The position numbers and the translations under genes are program-made. From the NCBI GenBank assembly GCA_035708745.1, contig DASTFJ010000030.1:1-64000 (forward strand): DNA of 64,000 bases, in the 5' to 3' direction. Of this stretch, positions 25,468 through 35,080 are shown piece by piece. This stretch comes from JAMLHN01 sp035708745. GTDB lineage: Bacteria; Chloroflexota; Chloroflexia; Thermomicrobiales; UBA6265. Each line of letters opens with the position of its first letter. The first letter of the stretch is position 1. The notes under the pieces are model-generated. The model was not told the origin of the DNA. It worked only from the letters and a program-made list of their open reading frames with translations, and ran no database searches.

Positions 25468-26482
25468 GCTGGACCTCCTCGAGGTGATGGCACGCTGCCG
25501 TGTGCCCTGGTCCGACTTCGCGTGGTAGCGGTTCGATCGAAATACATTCCTGCGTCGCCCAGCGGCATCGTGGATGGAATGCGCAACCAGTCGGTCGATG
25601 GATCAAATCGGGGACGTTGCCGGGAATGGTCGGGATTTCATCGCCACCGCTCAAGCTCGGCCGCGAGGCGAGCAACCCGAGCGTATAAGGATGACTCGGT
25701 TTCGTGAAGAACTGCAGGACGGGCGCCTGCTCGACCACCTTGCCGGCGTACATGACCATGATGCGGTCGCACACCTCGGCGGCCATATTGAGATCGTGGG
25801 TGATGGCAATGACACTGGTGCCGGTCAGATCGCGCATTTCTTTCAGGAGTTGGATGATCTGGTATTCGATTGTCACATCCAGACCCGTTGTCGGCTCGTC
25901 GGCGATCAACAGATGGGGACTGCAGGAGATGGCCATAGCGATCATCACACGCTGCGCCATCCCGCCGGAAAGTTGGTGCGGATACGCCTTGAGCCTTCGC
26001 TCCGGTTCCGGAATATGCACCAGGCGCAAGAGCTCGGTCGCGCGCTCCTGCGCCTGCTTTTTGTTCATCCCCTGCCGGTATTTGAGCACTTGCCTGAGCT
26101 GATCGCCCACCGTGAGCACCGGATTCAACGATCCCCGCGGATTCTGGAAGATCATGGCAATGTCCTTGCCACGAATGTCACGCATCTGATCCTCGGACAA
26201 TCTGGTCAGGTCCCGGCCCTCGAACAGAATCTCACCGGCCACGATCTTGCCCGGCGATTTGATCAGATTGACGATCGAGAAACCCGTGACGCTTTTGCCC
26301 GAACCGCTTTCGCCGACCAGGCCGACGATCTCGCCCTTCCCAATAGAAAAGGAGAGCCGGTCGAGCACCCGCGCCACCCCTTTTCGAGTGAAGAATTGGG
26401 TTTCGAGATCGCGAACCTCGAGCATCGGCGTTTCGGCTGGCATGGCCGCCACTGCGTGGGGCGTCGTTGCGGTGGTTGCCAT
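25445..26482 (-). CDS. dppD: Dipeptide/oligopeptide ABC transporter ATP-binding protein (DppD-type)
   Basis: A 345-residue ABC ATPase with Walker A GESGSGKSVTG, signature LSGGMAQRVMIAMAI, Walker B LLIADEPTTGLD and the C-terminal oligo-HPY type region (CAFHPRCRWATQEC). ATG 26482 shares one base with the stop of the permease gene (TGATG), so I prefer it to the TTG just before. Confidence 0.93.
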   Translation of the reverse strand: MATTATTPHAVAAMPAETPMLEVRDLETQFFTRKGVARVLDRLSFSIGKGEIVGLVGESGSGKSVTGFSIVNLIKSPGKIVAGEILFEGRDLTRLSEDQMRDIRGKDIAMIFQNPRGSLNPVLTVGDQLRQVLKYRQGMNKKQAQERATELLRLVHIPEPERRLKAYPHQLSGGMAQRVMIAMAISCSPHLLIADEPTTGLDVTIEYQIIQLLKEMRDLTGTSVIAITHDLNMAAEVCDRIMVMYAGKVVEQAPVLQFFTKPSHPYTLGLLASRPSLSGGDEIPTIPGNVPDLIHRPTGCAFHPRCRWATQECISIEPLPREVGPGHTAACHHLEEVQRDIAAAH

Positions 26483-27399
26483 CAACGCCGCCTCGGGTCG
26501 AGAACGTCTTGGAGCCCATCACCCAGCAGATTGAATCCGAGAACCGTCCAGGCGATCGCCAGACCGGGGAAGGTGTACATCCACCAGTGACCTTGCAGGA
26601 AATCCTGGAAACCGAGCTGGATCATCGCGCCCCATTCAGCGCGGGACGTTTCGACGCCAAGACCGATGAACGACAGCCCCGCGGCTTCCAGAATTGCCCA
26701 GCCGAACTGGAGGGTAGAGATCACGAAGATCGGGATCATGCAATTCGGCACGAGATGTTTGAACAGGATCGCGCGGTGATTGGCGCCGATCGCCTTCGCC
26801 GCCATCGCATATTGACTGGTCTTGGCGCTGAGCATCGAGGAGCGCATGAGCCGCGCGTAGCCGGGGATATTGAGCACCGCCGTTGCGATCACGACCGTTT
26901 CGATCCCGGGACCGAGCGCGAACGCGATTCCCATCGCAAAAATGAAGCGCGGGAAACCTTGCAAGATGTCCATGATTCGCATGGCGACTTCATCGGTCAG
27001 GCCGCCAACATATCCGGAGATGGCGCCGTAGACCGACCCGATGATCAACGAAATGACGACCGCCGAAAGCGCAATCATCAGGTCGATGCGTGCTCCGAAG
27101 AGCACCCTGGAAAAGATGTCCTGCCCGAACTGGTCGGTACCGAAGAGGTGCTCCCGGGTGGGGGGTTGCGCAACCACTGCGAAGTCGATCTCGTTGGCTG
27201 GGTACGGCGCGATCCACTGGGCGAAGAGTGCCGCGAAGATCACCACCCCGATCATGAACAGACCGATCATGGCTGTGGGGTTGCGACGCAGCGTGTACCA
27301 GAAATCTCCCAGTCTCTCCCGGAACGGGGGCGCCAGCGCCGCGGCGCTGGCCGGGGGAGTCACTGGACTGGTTGGTAGGTCGATGGTCGGTGCGCTCAC
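26482..27399 (-). CDS. dppC: ABC transporter permease (DppC-type)
   Basis: A 305-residue inner-membrane permease with an N-terminal membrane span (GLFMIGVVIFAALFAQWI, about 45-62), a periplasmic loop containing HLFGTDQFGQDIFSRV, typical of DppC, and about five further spans including the cytoplasmic EAA-like loop (AMAAKAIGANHRAIL). It pairs with DppB; the genes are 2 bases apart. Confidence 0.93.
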   Translation of the reverse strand: MSAPTIDLPTSPVTPPASAAALAPPFRERLGDFWYTLRRNPTAMIGLFMIGVVIFAALFAQWIAPYPANEIDFAVVAQPPTREHLFGTDQFGQDIFSRVLFGARIDLMIALSAVVISLIIGSVYGAISGYVGGLTDEVAMRIMDILQGFPRFIFAMGIAFALGPGIETVVIATAVLNIPGYARLMRSSMLSAKTSQYAMAAKAIGANHRAILFKHLVPNCMIPIFVISTLQFGWAILEAAGLSFIGLGVETSRAEWGAMIQLGFQDFLQGHWWMYTFPGLAIAWTVLGFNLLGDGLQDVLDPRRR

Positions 27400-27401
27400 A
27401 G

Positions 27402-28415
27402 CTAATACTCGATTCTCGGATCGAGCAGCGCGATCAGGATATCGACGATCAGATAAGCGAGCACATACATCGCCACGGCCAGAATGATGAATCCCTGCAC
27501 GGCCGGGAAGTCACTGCCCATGATCGCATCGAAGGAGTATTTGCCAAGACCCGGCCAGGTAAAGATGTACTCCACCAGCACCTCGCCGCCGATAGCATAG
27601 CCAAAGACGGCGGCAATCAGGGTCAGCACCGGAATGATGGCGTTTTTGAGGGCATTCTTGGAAACAATGACCCGCGTTGGCAGTCCAAGCGATTTGGCCG
27701 TGCGGACATAATCCGAGTTGAGCGCCTCGATCATGGTTGCTCGGGTCATGCGGGCAATCGGGGCCATCGCCGTCAGCCCGATCGTAATCACAGGAAGCAC
27801 GAGCTGCTTGGCCGCCGCCCAGAAGGTGTCCGTGTCCCCGTCGAGCAAGGCATCGACGGTGAACATCCCGGTAACGTGCGGTGGATCGCTGAACGCGATC
27901 GGCAAGCGGCCCTGCGGTCCCGGTAGCCAACCAAGACGCGTATAGAAGGTCGAGACAAGAATCAATGCAATCCAGAAGATCGGCATCGATACGCCAAGCA
28001 CGGCTATAACACGAGTGAGCTGGTCGACCCAGGTTCCCTGTTTGACCGCCGAAATGATGCCTAATGGAATGGCGACGCCGACCGCGAGCAGCATGCCGAA
28101 GAACACGAGCTCGAACGATGCGGGGAACTTTTCGCGGAGATCGGTTGTGACCGCTTGATTGGTCTGGTAGGAGATCCCCAGATCCCCATGCGCGAGATCT
28201 CCGAGGTAGTGCCAGAACTGCACATACCAGGGATCGAGCAGCCCCGCTTCGTCCTTCATTTGCTGGACCTGCTCGTCGGACGCGTAGGGTCCCGCGACCT
28301 TTTCGATCGGGTTACCCGGCACGAGGCGGGTCAGAAAAAACGTGATGAAGATCGCCCCGAGTAAAACCGGCACCAGGAAGAGCAATCGTCTGAGGATATA
28401 GCGCGCAAGTCTCAT
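27402..28415 (-). CDS. dppB: ABC transporter permease (DppB-type)
   Basis: A 337-residue permease. YILRRLLFLVPVLLGAIFITFFLTRLVPGNP at the N-terminus is the usual DppB start and first span; an EAA-loop-like YVRTAKSLGLPTRVI and about five later spans follow. I chose ATG 28415 from this family pattern; the frame is open 17 codons further upstream but without family similarity. It follows the binding-protein gene after a gap containing a strong hairpin. Confidence 0.92.
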   Translation of the reverse strand: MRLARYILRRLLFLVPVLLGAIFITFFLTRLVPGNPIEKVAGPYASDEQVQQMKDEAGLLDPWYVQFWHYLGDLAHGDLGISYQTNQAVTTDLREKFPASFELVFFGMLLAVGVAIPLGIISAVKQGTWVDQLTRVIAVLGVSMPIFWIALILVSTFYTRLGWLPGPQGRLPIAFSDPPHVTGMFTVDALLDGDTDTFWAAAKQLVLPVITIGLTAMAPIARMTRATMIEALNSDYVRTAKSLGLPTRVIVSKNALKNAIIPVLTLIAAVFGYAIGGEVLVEYIFTWPGLGKYSFDAIMGSDFPAVQGFIILAVAMYVLAYLIVDILIALLDPRIEY

Positions 28416-28472
28416 CAGGGACCGAACCAGTGCGTGAGCCGGCCAATCGCCGGCACGAGCGGACAAGGTAGC

Positions 28473-28510
28473 TCGCCGGGGAATCCACCGAACGGCGAAT
28501 TCCCCGGCGA
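28473..28510 (-). promoter_or_regulatory. Intercistronic hairpin between binding-protein and permease genes
   Basis: TCGCCGGGGAAT and ATTCCCCGGCGA form a perfect 12-bp stem around a 14-base loop, just after the binding-protein stop. No U-tract follows. Such hairpins often protect the upstream binding-protein mRNA or cause partial termination, giving more binding protein than permease. Confidence 0.65.
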
Positions 28511-28520
28511 ATGAGGATGG

Positions 28521-30236
28521 TTAGCTGCTCGTGCGGCTCATCAGACCGTAGCGCGGCAGCTCGTCGTTGTAATAGACATACCCGTCGATATCGTCACCGA
28601 AATAGATGATCCAGTTCGGCTGGGCGACGAAGACATACGGGCATTCTTCGATGATGATCGCTTGCGCTTCCTTGCTTGCTGCCTCACGGCCGGCGGCGTC
28701 GTCCGAAAGCGTGAACTGGTTGATGATCTCATCGACGCGCTCGTTGCTGAACATGGGGTAGTTCGAGGGACTGCCGGTGAGCGCGAGCCACGACATCTGA
28801 TAGTACGGATCGTTCACCCACGAAAGCCACTCATCTGTCCAGATCTGCAATTTCGAGCCTTGTTCGAGCTCATTGAATTGCGCGTACGCGAGCTTCTGGA
28901 TCTCGACGTTCATCCCGATTTGCTTGAGCGAATCCTGCAGGATGATCGCGATGCGCTCTTTTTGCTGGTCGTCCGACGCAACCGTGAGCGTGATATCGGG
29001 AAGCCCGTCGCCATCGGGGTAGCCGGCCGTCGCCAGCAGCTCCTTGGCCTTTTCGAGATCGTAGGCGTAGTGGTTCGTGGACGGATCGTGCGTGGGCATA
29101 CCGGACGGAATCAGACTCTTCGATTCTCCCGCCTGGCCCAGATAAACCTGCTCGATGATGTCCGAATATGGCGTCGCGTATGCCACGGCCTGCCGAACTT
29201 CTTTCTGGTCGAACGGGGCGAGCGTGGTGTTCATTTCGACCATCACAGTCAGGTTCGACGGAATCGAGAGCGTCTTGATGCCCTCAGTGGAGGCCATGCC
29301 CTCGTATTCCGAGAACGGGATCTTGGTGGCTGTATCCACATCGCCATTCTTCAGAAGCTGTACGCGCTGCGTACCATCGGACACGATCTTCATGATGACC
29401 TTCTTGAAGAAGGGCGCCTCGGCGTAGTACTCGTCGTTCGCGACCAGGACGATCGAGTCGTCTGGTTTGTACGAATCGAGCTTGTACGGGCCGTTCCCAA
29501 CACCCAGGTTGGCCTTGAAATACTCGAGACCCCACGGGTCAGCGTCGGTCGCGACTTCCTCGATCTGCTTCGGATCGAGCGCCGCCGTGTTGTGCATCAC
29601 ATTGTTCTGCGGAATCAGCGTATTCGGCACCGACATCTTGATCGTGAACGTGCCATCCTCGTTGGCCACGAAGTTTTCGGCCCCGGTGATCGCTCCACCC
29701 ATGCCGAGCAAGGCCGACGAAATCGCGCCCGACTCCATGATGCGGTCATAGCCCATTTTCATCGCGGCGTTATCGACCGGATCGCCGTTGTGATAGGTCA
29801 CATCCTTGCCCAGCGTGAAGATCATGTCAGCGCCGTCGGTCTTCACCTCTGACGCGATCATCGGGATGATCTTCGTAGTGTCGACCGTCTTGTAGGCCGT
29901 GCCGTCGGGTGCGGACGCATCGACGACGGTGTACTGAGTCAGCTGGTCGAACGTGTTTTGAATGGTTGTTTGCGACGATTTCGAGCCGACGGTGAATCCC
30001 GGGTCCCAGGTGTCGATGTTCTCGGCTACCGCGATGATGAGTGTGTCGGCTTCCTGGTTCCCGCTTCGGAAACCGGCCGTTGTGGATTGTGGCGCGGCCA
30101 GCGCGCCTTTCTCGATGGCCGCGAGCCACATGCCGCCGATGCCGAGTGCGGCGAGCCCCTTGAAGAGCTGCCGGCGATCGATCTTGCGGGCCGCGTAGTC
30201 GGCCTGGAGTTGCTTGATTTCATGGTTTACCGACAT
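28521..30236 (-). CDS. dppA: Family 5 extracellular solute-binding protein (DppA-type)
   Basis: 571 residues. The N-terminus holds a twin-arginine signal (RRQLFKG at 21-27 followed by a hydrophobic GLAALGIGGMWLA and an Ala-rich cleavage region near 48), so it is exported folded by Tat. The mature part has the family 5 features WGLEYFKANLGVGNGPYKLDSYKPDDSI and later repeats. It captures a peptide-like or cyclic amide ligand for the importer. GGAGGT lies 7 bases before ATG 30236, which decides the start. Confidence 0.93.
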   Translation of the reverse strand: MSVNHEIKQLQADYAARKIDRRQLFKGLAALGIGGMWLAAIEKGALAAPQSTTAGFRSGNQEADTLIIAVAENIDTWDPGFTVGSKSSQTTIQNTFDQLTQYTVVDASAPDGTAYKTVDTTKIIPMIASEVKTDGADMIFTLGKDVTYHNGDPVDNAAMKMGYDRIMESGAISSALLGMGGAITGAENFVANEDGTFTIKMSVPNTLIPQNNVMHNTAALDPKQIEEVATDADPWGLEYFKANLGVGNGPYKLDSYKPDDSIVLVANDEYYAEAPFFKKVIMKIVSDGTQRVQLLKNGDVDTATKIPFSEYEGMASTEGIKTLSIPSNLTVMVEMNTTLAPFDQKEVRQAVAYATPYSDIIEQVYLGQAGESKSLIPSGMPTHDPSTNHYAYDLEKAKELLATAGYPDGDGLPDITLTVASDDQQKERIAIILQDSLKQIGMNVEIQKLAYAQFNELEQGSKLQIWTDEWLSWVNDPYYQMSWLALTGSPSNYPMFSNERVDEIINQFTLSDDAAGREAASKEAQAIIIEECPYVFVAQPNWIIYFGDDIDGYVYYNDELPRYGLMSRTSS

Positions 30237-30253
30237 TGCCTGACCTCCATTCG

Positions 30254-30273
30254 GAGACATGTGACGATGTCTC
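30254..30273 (-). promoter_or_regulatory. Small hairpin in the leader of the binding-protein gene
   Basis: GAGACAT and ATGTCTC pair around a six-base loop, ending about 18 bases before the start codon. It may shape mRNA stability or translation. The rest of the 107-base gap to hydantoinase A shows no clear promoter. Confidence 0.4.
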
Positions 30274-30343
30274 CCCTGTTGATATCGATCGCGGCCGCCC
30301 GTGCGGTCGCGAGACATGGTGATCCGTGCTCGGGTGTTTGCCG

Positions 30344-32416
30344 CTACCCGATCTCCGAACACTCCTTTCCGATCATCCGATTCTCATGGATCAGAATGTT
30401 GCCGAATCGGTCGATGGCGAAACGCTGCCCGGGAAGTACGACCGTGGTCGAGCTGCTTTCTTCGATGATGGCAGGACCGGCGCTCTCGAATCCACCGGGA
30501 AGCGCGGATCGCTGGTGAACCGCAACCGCGCAGCATTCCCCTGTGGCGAAGATCACATCGCGTTCCACGGTAGCGCCGAGAGCCGTTTGTGGGAGAGTCC
30601 CGCCTTCAGGGGATGTGCCAGCGTTCACGACGCTTGTGAGGCGGAAGTTCACGAGCTCGATTTCGGTTTGCTCCAGGCTGAAGGTGTAGAGCTTTCGATG
30701 CAGCTCGTGGAACCGGGTCGCAAAGGCATCTTCGGAATCCGAAGTATTCGATGGCACCCGCACCGTGTGTTCCTGCCCATGATACCGGCAATCGATCGCT
30801 TGCTGATGTTGAATGCCGTTGGGTTCGAACCCTTGCGCGACGAGCGTGCATTCCGACTCGTGCTGCATTTCGGCGAAGATTTCGTTGCGCCTCGACGCCG
30901 GTGCATCGCCCAACGGAAGCACCAGCGTTCGCGACAAATCGAGCCGAGGTTTGCTGGTCAACATACCCCACGCGCTGAAGGTGCCCGGAAACGTGGGAAT
31001 GAGCAGGCGCTTCACACCCAGCTCGCGAGCGAGATGAGCGGCGTGGATAGGTCCACCCCCGCCATAGGCAATCAACGTGAAATCGCGCGGATCGTGTCCG
31101 CGACGCACCGAAACCAGCTTCAGCGCTTCCACCGTCAATTCTCCGAAGAGGCGCAACACGCCGGAGACAGTTTCCGGCAGGTCGAGGCCCAGCCGGCCGG
31201 CGATCGGCTCGAATGCGGTTCGGGCAAGCGCTGGATCGATCGTGAGCCGACCACCGAGGAACGAGGCAGGATCGAGGATCCCTGCCACCACCATGGCGTC
31301 CGTGATAGTGGGCGCGGTTCCTCCTTTGCCATAACAGGCGGGTCCGGGATCGGCTCCCGCGGACATCGGTCCGATGCGCAGCGCGCCGCCGTCGTCGAAC
31401 CAGACGATGCTGCCGCCCCCGGCGCCGATCTCCACGATGTCGACCACCGGAATCCGCAGGGGGTAGCCCGGCGACCAGGGGGTCCACTCCATTCGGTAAT
31501 CCTGCGAGATGGCCGCTTCGCCGTCCACGATCACCGAGCACTTCGCCGTCGTCCCACCGACATCGAGCGTGATCAGGTGGCTTTCTCCGATCTGCGCGCC
31601 AATCGCCAATGCGCCGGCGATTCCCCCCGCCGGGCCCGATTCGACCAGCTGGATCGGCTGCGCCTTCGCGAATTCGAATGTGGCGGAACCCCCGTTCGAC
31701 AGCATCACGAAACGTCGATCGGTCACCTCCAGCTCGTCGAAGGTCTCATCGAGATGACCGAGGTAGCTCTCGAGAATGGGCTGAACATAGGCATTGAGCA
31801 CTGCGGTGGAAGTGCGCTCGTACTCGCGCCACTCACGGCAGACATCGGATGAACAAGTAATCGGCACATCCGGCAGCAGCTCGGCAAGCGCCGACTTCGC
31901 CTCGCGTTCGTGATCGGGCCAGGCGTAGCTGTGCAGAAAACAGATGGCCACGGCTTCGACCTGTTCGTTCCGGAGCCGTTCGGCAAGTTCGACGAGCGCC
32001 GCCACATCGAGCGGCCGTTCGACAGTTCCATCGACGCGCATCCGCTCGTCCACTTCGAAGCGCCGCCGTCGCGGCACCAGCGGCTCCGGTTTGTGGAAAC
32101 GCAAGTTATACATATCCGGACGGTTGCCACGACCGATCTGCAACGCGTCGCGGAAGCCCCGGGTCGTCAGTAACGCCGTCTTCACGCCGGATCGCTGGGT
32201 GATCGTGTTGATTACCACGGTCGTGCCATGAATGAGCTGCGCGATGGATGTCAGCTCGATGGCGGAGACGTCGAGGGTATCGAAGACCCCTCGAGCAAAA
32301 TCGTCCGGTGTCGTCGAGCTTTTGGCTTCCGTAACGCGACTGGTCATTGGGTCATAGACCACCGCGTCGGTGAACGTGCCCCCGATATCGATCGCAACAC
32401 GCAATGAACCGGTCAC
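30344..32416 (-). CDS. Hydantoinase A / ATPase subunit (HyuA), third copy
   Basis: 690 residues. ATPase core with AIDIGGTFTDAVVYD at residues 6-20, GTTVVINTI, LDVGGTTAKCSVI and EIGAGGGSIVW, and the C-terminal HyuA domain is present. I set the GTG start at 32416 because it overlaps the HyuB stop in GTGA and gives the family N-terminus. A longer open frame upstream overlaps HyuB and is a shadow. It is less similar to the copy at 17618-19666 than the two tandem HyuB genes are to each other. Confidence 0.92.
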   Translation of the reverse strand: MTGSLRVAIDIGGTFTDAVVYDPMTSRVTEAKSSTTPDDFARGVFDTLDVSAIELTSIAQLIHGTTVVINTITQRSGVKTALLTTRGFRDALQIGRGNRPDMYNLRFHKPEPLVPRRRRFEVDERMRVDGTVERPLDVAALVELAERLRNEQVEAVAICFLHSYAWPDHEREAKSALAELLPDVPITCSSDVCREWREYERTSTAVLNAYVQPILESYLGHLDETFDELEVTDRRFVMLSNGGSATFEFAKAQPIQLVESGPAGGIAGALAIGAQIGESHLITLDVGGTTAKCSVIVDGEAAISQDYRMEWTPWSPGYPLRIPVVDIVEIGAGGGSIVWFDDGGALRIGPMSAGADPGPACYGKGGTAPTITDAMVVAGILDPASFLGGRLTIDPALARTAFEPIAGRLGLDLPETVSGVLRLFGELTVEALKLVSVRRGHDPRDFTLIAYGGGGPIHAAHLARELGVKRLLIPTFPGTFSAWGMLTSKPRLDLSRTLVLPLGDAPASRRNEIFAEMQHESECTLVAQGFEPNGIQHQQAIDCRYHGQEHTVRVPSNTSDSEDAFATRFHELHRKLYTFSLEQTEIELVNFRLTSVVNAGTSPEGGTLPQTALGATVERDVIFATGECCAVAVHQRSALPGGFESAGPAIIEESSSTTVVLPGQRFAIDRFGNILIHENRMIGKECSEIG

Positions 32417-34083
32417 GCGGGGCCTCCCCCGTAGACCTGGGCCACGTCCTCGCGCGAGATCAACTGGTCCGCCAGGTCGCGCGCGATCGCCGCCGGGTCG
32501 CGCTCGGATGGCTTTCCCCAGCCGCCGCCGTTGCCGGTCACGATGCGCACGATGTCGCCCATGCCAAGCTCGACATTCGATGTGCGGCCGCCGCGCTCGC
32601 GGCTGCCATCCGGACGCTCGACCTCGTAATAATTGGTTGCCCCACCCGAGCCTCCGTCGACTCCCCATGGCGGCGTAACCGACCGCCCCATGCTGGCCAT
32701 TAGCGTGCCGCCATTCGGCGCGTCGATGCGGTATTCGCGGACGGTGCCGAATCCGCCGCGATAGCGACCGTGCCCCGCGGGATTGCCGGTATTGAACGCA
32801 TTCGACAGCATGGTGAGCGGAAAGGCGGTTTCGATGACTTCGGCCGGATAGTTGTAGGTGTCGCCATCGGTGGTGGCGATCAGCGAGCTCTCTCCATCCT
32901 GATCGGCGCAGGCACCCCACCCGCCGTCCTGCGGGGTCGTCAGCAACCAGTACCGCCCATCGGCATGTTGACCGCCGATGTAGTACGCGCACAGCGAGAG
33001 ATAGGAACCGGCCGAAAGAGACTGCGGTAGCACCGGTGCCAACGCTTTCCAGATGAGCTCGGTTGCGTTTGCAGAGGCTTCGTAATACCAGCCGGTCGGG
33101 GCCGGCCGTACAGCCGTGAAGACCGTTCCGTCAGGAGCCACGAGCTCGAAGGGCCGAAAAAGCCCTTCATTCGAATCGAGCTGCGGCCCGATAATTGCCT
33201 TGAATACCGTCTTGCAGGCCGAAAGCAAAGCCCCTCTCGAGCAATTGATGGCGCCCGCGGTTTGCCCGGCGGTGCCAGTGAAATCGGCGACGAAGCGTTC
33301 GCCATCGATGGTTACTTTGACCTGAATGGGAATCGAATCCTCGGTGATGCCATCGCCATCGATGAAGTCGGACGCCTCGAACACGCCTTGGGGAATCGTC
33401 TCGAGCGCTCGCCGCGCCATTTCTTCGCCATGTCGCATGATTGCTTCGAATGATTCCAGAACCACATCGGTACGGTACCGCTGGACCATCTCGCGAACGC
33501 GGCGTTCCGCGACGCGCACGGCCGCAACCCCGGCGTTCAGATCACCGATGGACATTAGCGGCAAACGCACATTGGCCTCGATGATGTCGATGATCGCCCT
33601 GTTGATCTCACCAGCCGTATAGAGCTGGAGGCGAGGAAATTGCAGCCCTTCCTGATAGATCTCGGTGGAATCGGGAGCGATCGAACCCAGCACCTTGCCG
33701 CCCAGCTCGGTCCAGTGTGTCACGGAAATACCGAAAGCAATCAGGCGTTCATCGAAGAAGATCGGCATGATGAGCGCGATATCGGGGTTGTGTGTGCCAC
33801 CGCCGTAGGGCGAGTTTGTCATGTAGATGTCGCCGGGTTGCATGGAGCTGGCAGGGAACTTTTCGAGGATCGACGCAACCTGCGGCTGGAACGTGCCGGT
33901 GAACAGGCAGAGTCCATTGTCCTGCGCCACCACCGCACCGGTGGCATCCGTAAGACCACAGGCGAAATCGAGCACCTCATAGACGATCGGACTCATGCTG
34001 GTGCGAGCAAGAATCGTCCCCATCTCGCCAGTGATTGCGAGAAGTTTGCTTCGGATGATCTCCTGGGTGAATGCGTCAGCCAA
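32413..34083 (-). CDS. Hydantoinase B / oxoprolinase subunit (HyuB), third copy
   Basis: 556 residues, first gene of the operon. DAFTQEIIRSKLL...TSMSPIVYEVLDFACGL at the N-terminus, MTNSPYGGGTHNPDIALIMPIF and the C-terminal TGNGGGWGKPSERDP are HyuB signatures. I chose TTG 34083 by alignment to the two other copies; the open frame continues about 60 codons upstream with no family similarity, so the start is uncertain. GTGA overlap couples it to HyuA. Confidence 0.88.
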   Translation of the reverse strand: MADAFTQEIIRSKLLAITGEMGTILARTSMSPIVYEVLDFACGLTDATGAVVAQDNGLCLFTGTFQPQVASILEKFPASSMQPGDIYMTNSPYGGGTHNPDIALIMPIFFDERLIAFGISVTHWTELGGKVLGSIAPDSTEIYQEGLQFPRLQLYTAGEINRAIIDIIEANVRLPLMSIGDLNAGVAAVRVAERRVREMVQRYRTDVVLESFEAIMRHGEEMARRALETIPQGVFEASDFIDGDGITEDSIPIQVKVTIDGERFVADFTGTAGQTAGAINCSRGALLSACKTVFKAIIGPQLDSNEGLFRPFELVAPDGTVFTAVRPAPTGWYYEASANATELIWKALAPVLPQSLSAGSYLSLCAYYIGGQHADGRYWLLTTPQDGGWGACADQDGESSLIATTDGDTYNYPAEVIETAFPLTMLSNAFNTGNPAGHGRYRGGFGTVREYRIDAPNGGTLMASMGRSVTPPWGVDGGSGGATNYYEVERPDGSRERGGRTSNVELGMGDIVRIVTGNGGGWGKPSERDPAAIARDLADQLISREDVAQVYGGGPA

Positions 34084-34282
34084 GAATCGTCTCGGAGAGT
34101 GCGGCCATCGTGTCCAACGGTCGTAGAAATCTGGAGTGTCGACGCTGGTAAAGAAATCACAAACATTGGATTGGTGCAACCCGTACAAACCGTTCGCGAC
34201 ACGCTCCCTCGCGGACCGGCGTCTCGTTAGGCGCTCTGAACAAGGCGACGCCTGGTCGGACACGTTTCCATTCGGGAGGGGA

Positions 34283-35080
34283 TCAGCAGCGGGTTACCTC
34301 GAAGAGCGCGATCGATCCAGCGGTCGCTGCGTTCAGCGAGTTCACCGCTCCCCGCATCTCGATCTTCAGCAACAGGTCGCAGCGTTTGGCGAGATTGGGG
34401 CCCATTCCCTGGCCCTCTGAACCGATGACCAACACACAGGGCGTGGGGATCGAGGTCTCTCCAAGGACGGCCGAATTGTCTCGATTTTCGATCCCGACGA
34501 TCCATCTGCCATGCTTTTTCAATCGCTCGAGCTCCTGCGCCAGATTCACCGTTTGCACGATCGATAGATGCTCGACCGCGCCGGCCGATGAGTTGACGAC
34601 CGCGGGAGTGATTGCGGCAGCTCGATCCTTCGGAAGAAGAATCGTCTTGACGCCAAACGCTTCGGCGGCCCGCAGCAAGGTCCCCACATTTTGCGGATCG
34701 ACCAGATGGTCGAGCGCCAGAATCGCGCTACTGGATTCCTCGAGGAGTTCAGCTGGCGCGTAGGGATAAGGAGTGGCCAGGGCGGCGACTCCTTGATGAT
34801 TGACATCGTAGACATCGTGCTCGATGGTGTTGCGGTCGACCCGATCGACGGGAACCCCGAGCTGCCGGGCACGGCGGTCGATCGACTCGAGTCGCGTGTC
34901 ACCTCCTGCGCTTTGCAGCATCAGGATCCGGCGGAATCGGCGCCGGCCGGCCAGCAGTGACTCGTTGACCGCATTCCGACCGTAGAGCCATTCGTCGCCG
35001 CCGGCGTCGGGCCGATCTCGCTCGCTCCGATGTCTCGGCTCAAATCTTCTGCCAGGTCGATCCCGACGGTCCGTCCGCAA
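34283..35080 (-). CDS. rlmB: TrmH/SpoU family rRNA 2'-O-methyltransferase (RlmB-like)
   Basis: 265 residues. N-terminal substrate-binding domain starts at WLYGRNAVNESLLAGRR; the C-terminal trefoil-knot domain carries the SpoU motifs IGSEGQGM and VNSLNAATAGSIALFE that bind AdoMet. RlmB methylates G2251 of 23S rRNA. A TTG at 35080, preceded by AAAGGA, overlaps cysS by 41 bases; a later start is possible because the first 27 residues are low-complexity and charged. Confidence 0.88.
   Translation of the reverse strand: MRTDRRDRPGRRFEPRHRSERDRPDAGGDEWLYGRNAVNESLLAGRRRFRRILMLQSAGGDTRLESIDRRARQLGVPVDRVDRNTIEHDVYDVNHQGVAALATPYPYAPAELLEESSSAILALDHLVDPQNVGTLLRAAEAFGVKTILLPKDRAAAITPAVVNSSAGAVEHLSIVQTVNLAQELERLKKHGRWIVGIENRDNSAVLGETSIPTPCVLVIGSEGQGMGPNLAKRCDLLLKIEMRGAVNSLNAATAGSIALFEVTRC

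Noticed and set aside
32417..32992. N-terminal extension of the third hydantoinase A
   Set aside because: It lies wholly inside the hydantoinase B gene in another frame; GTG 32416 in the GTGA overlap is the better start.
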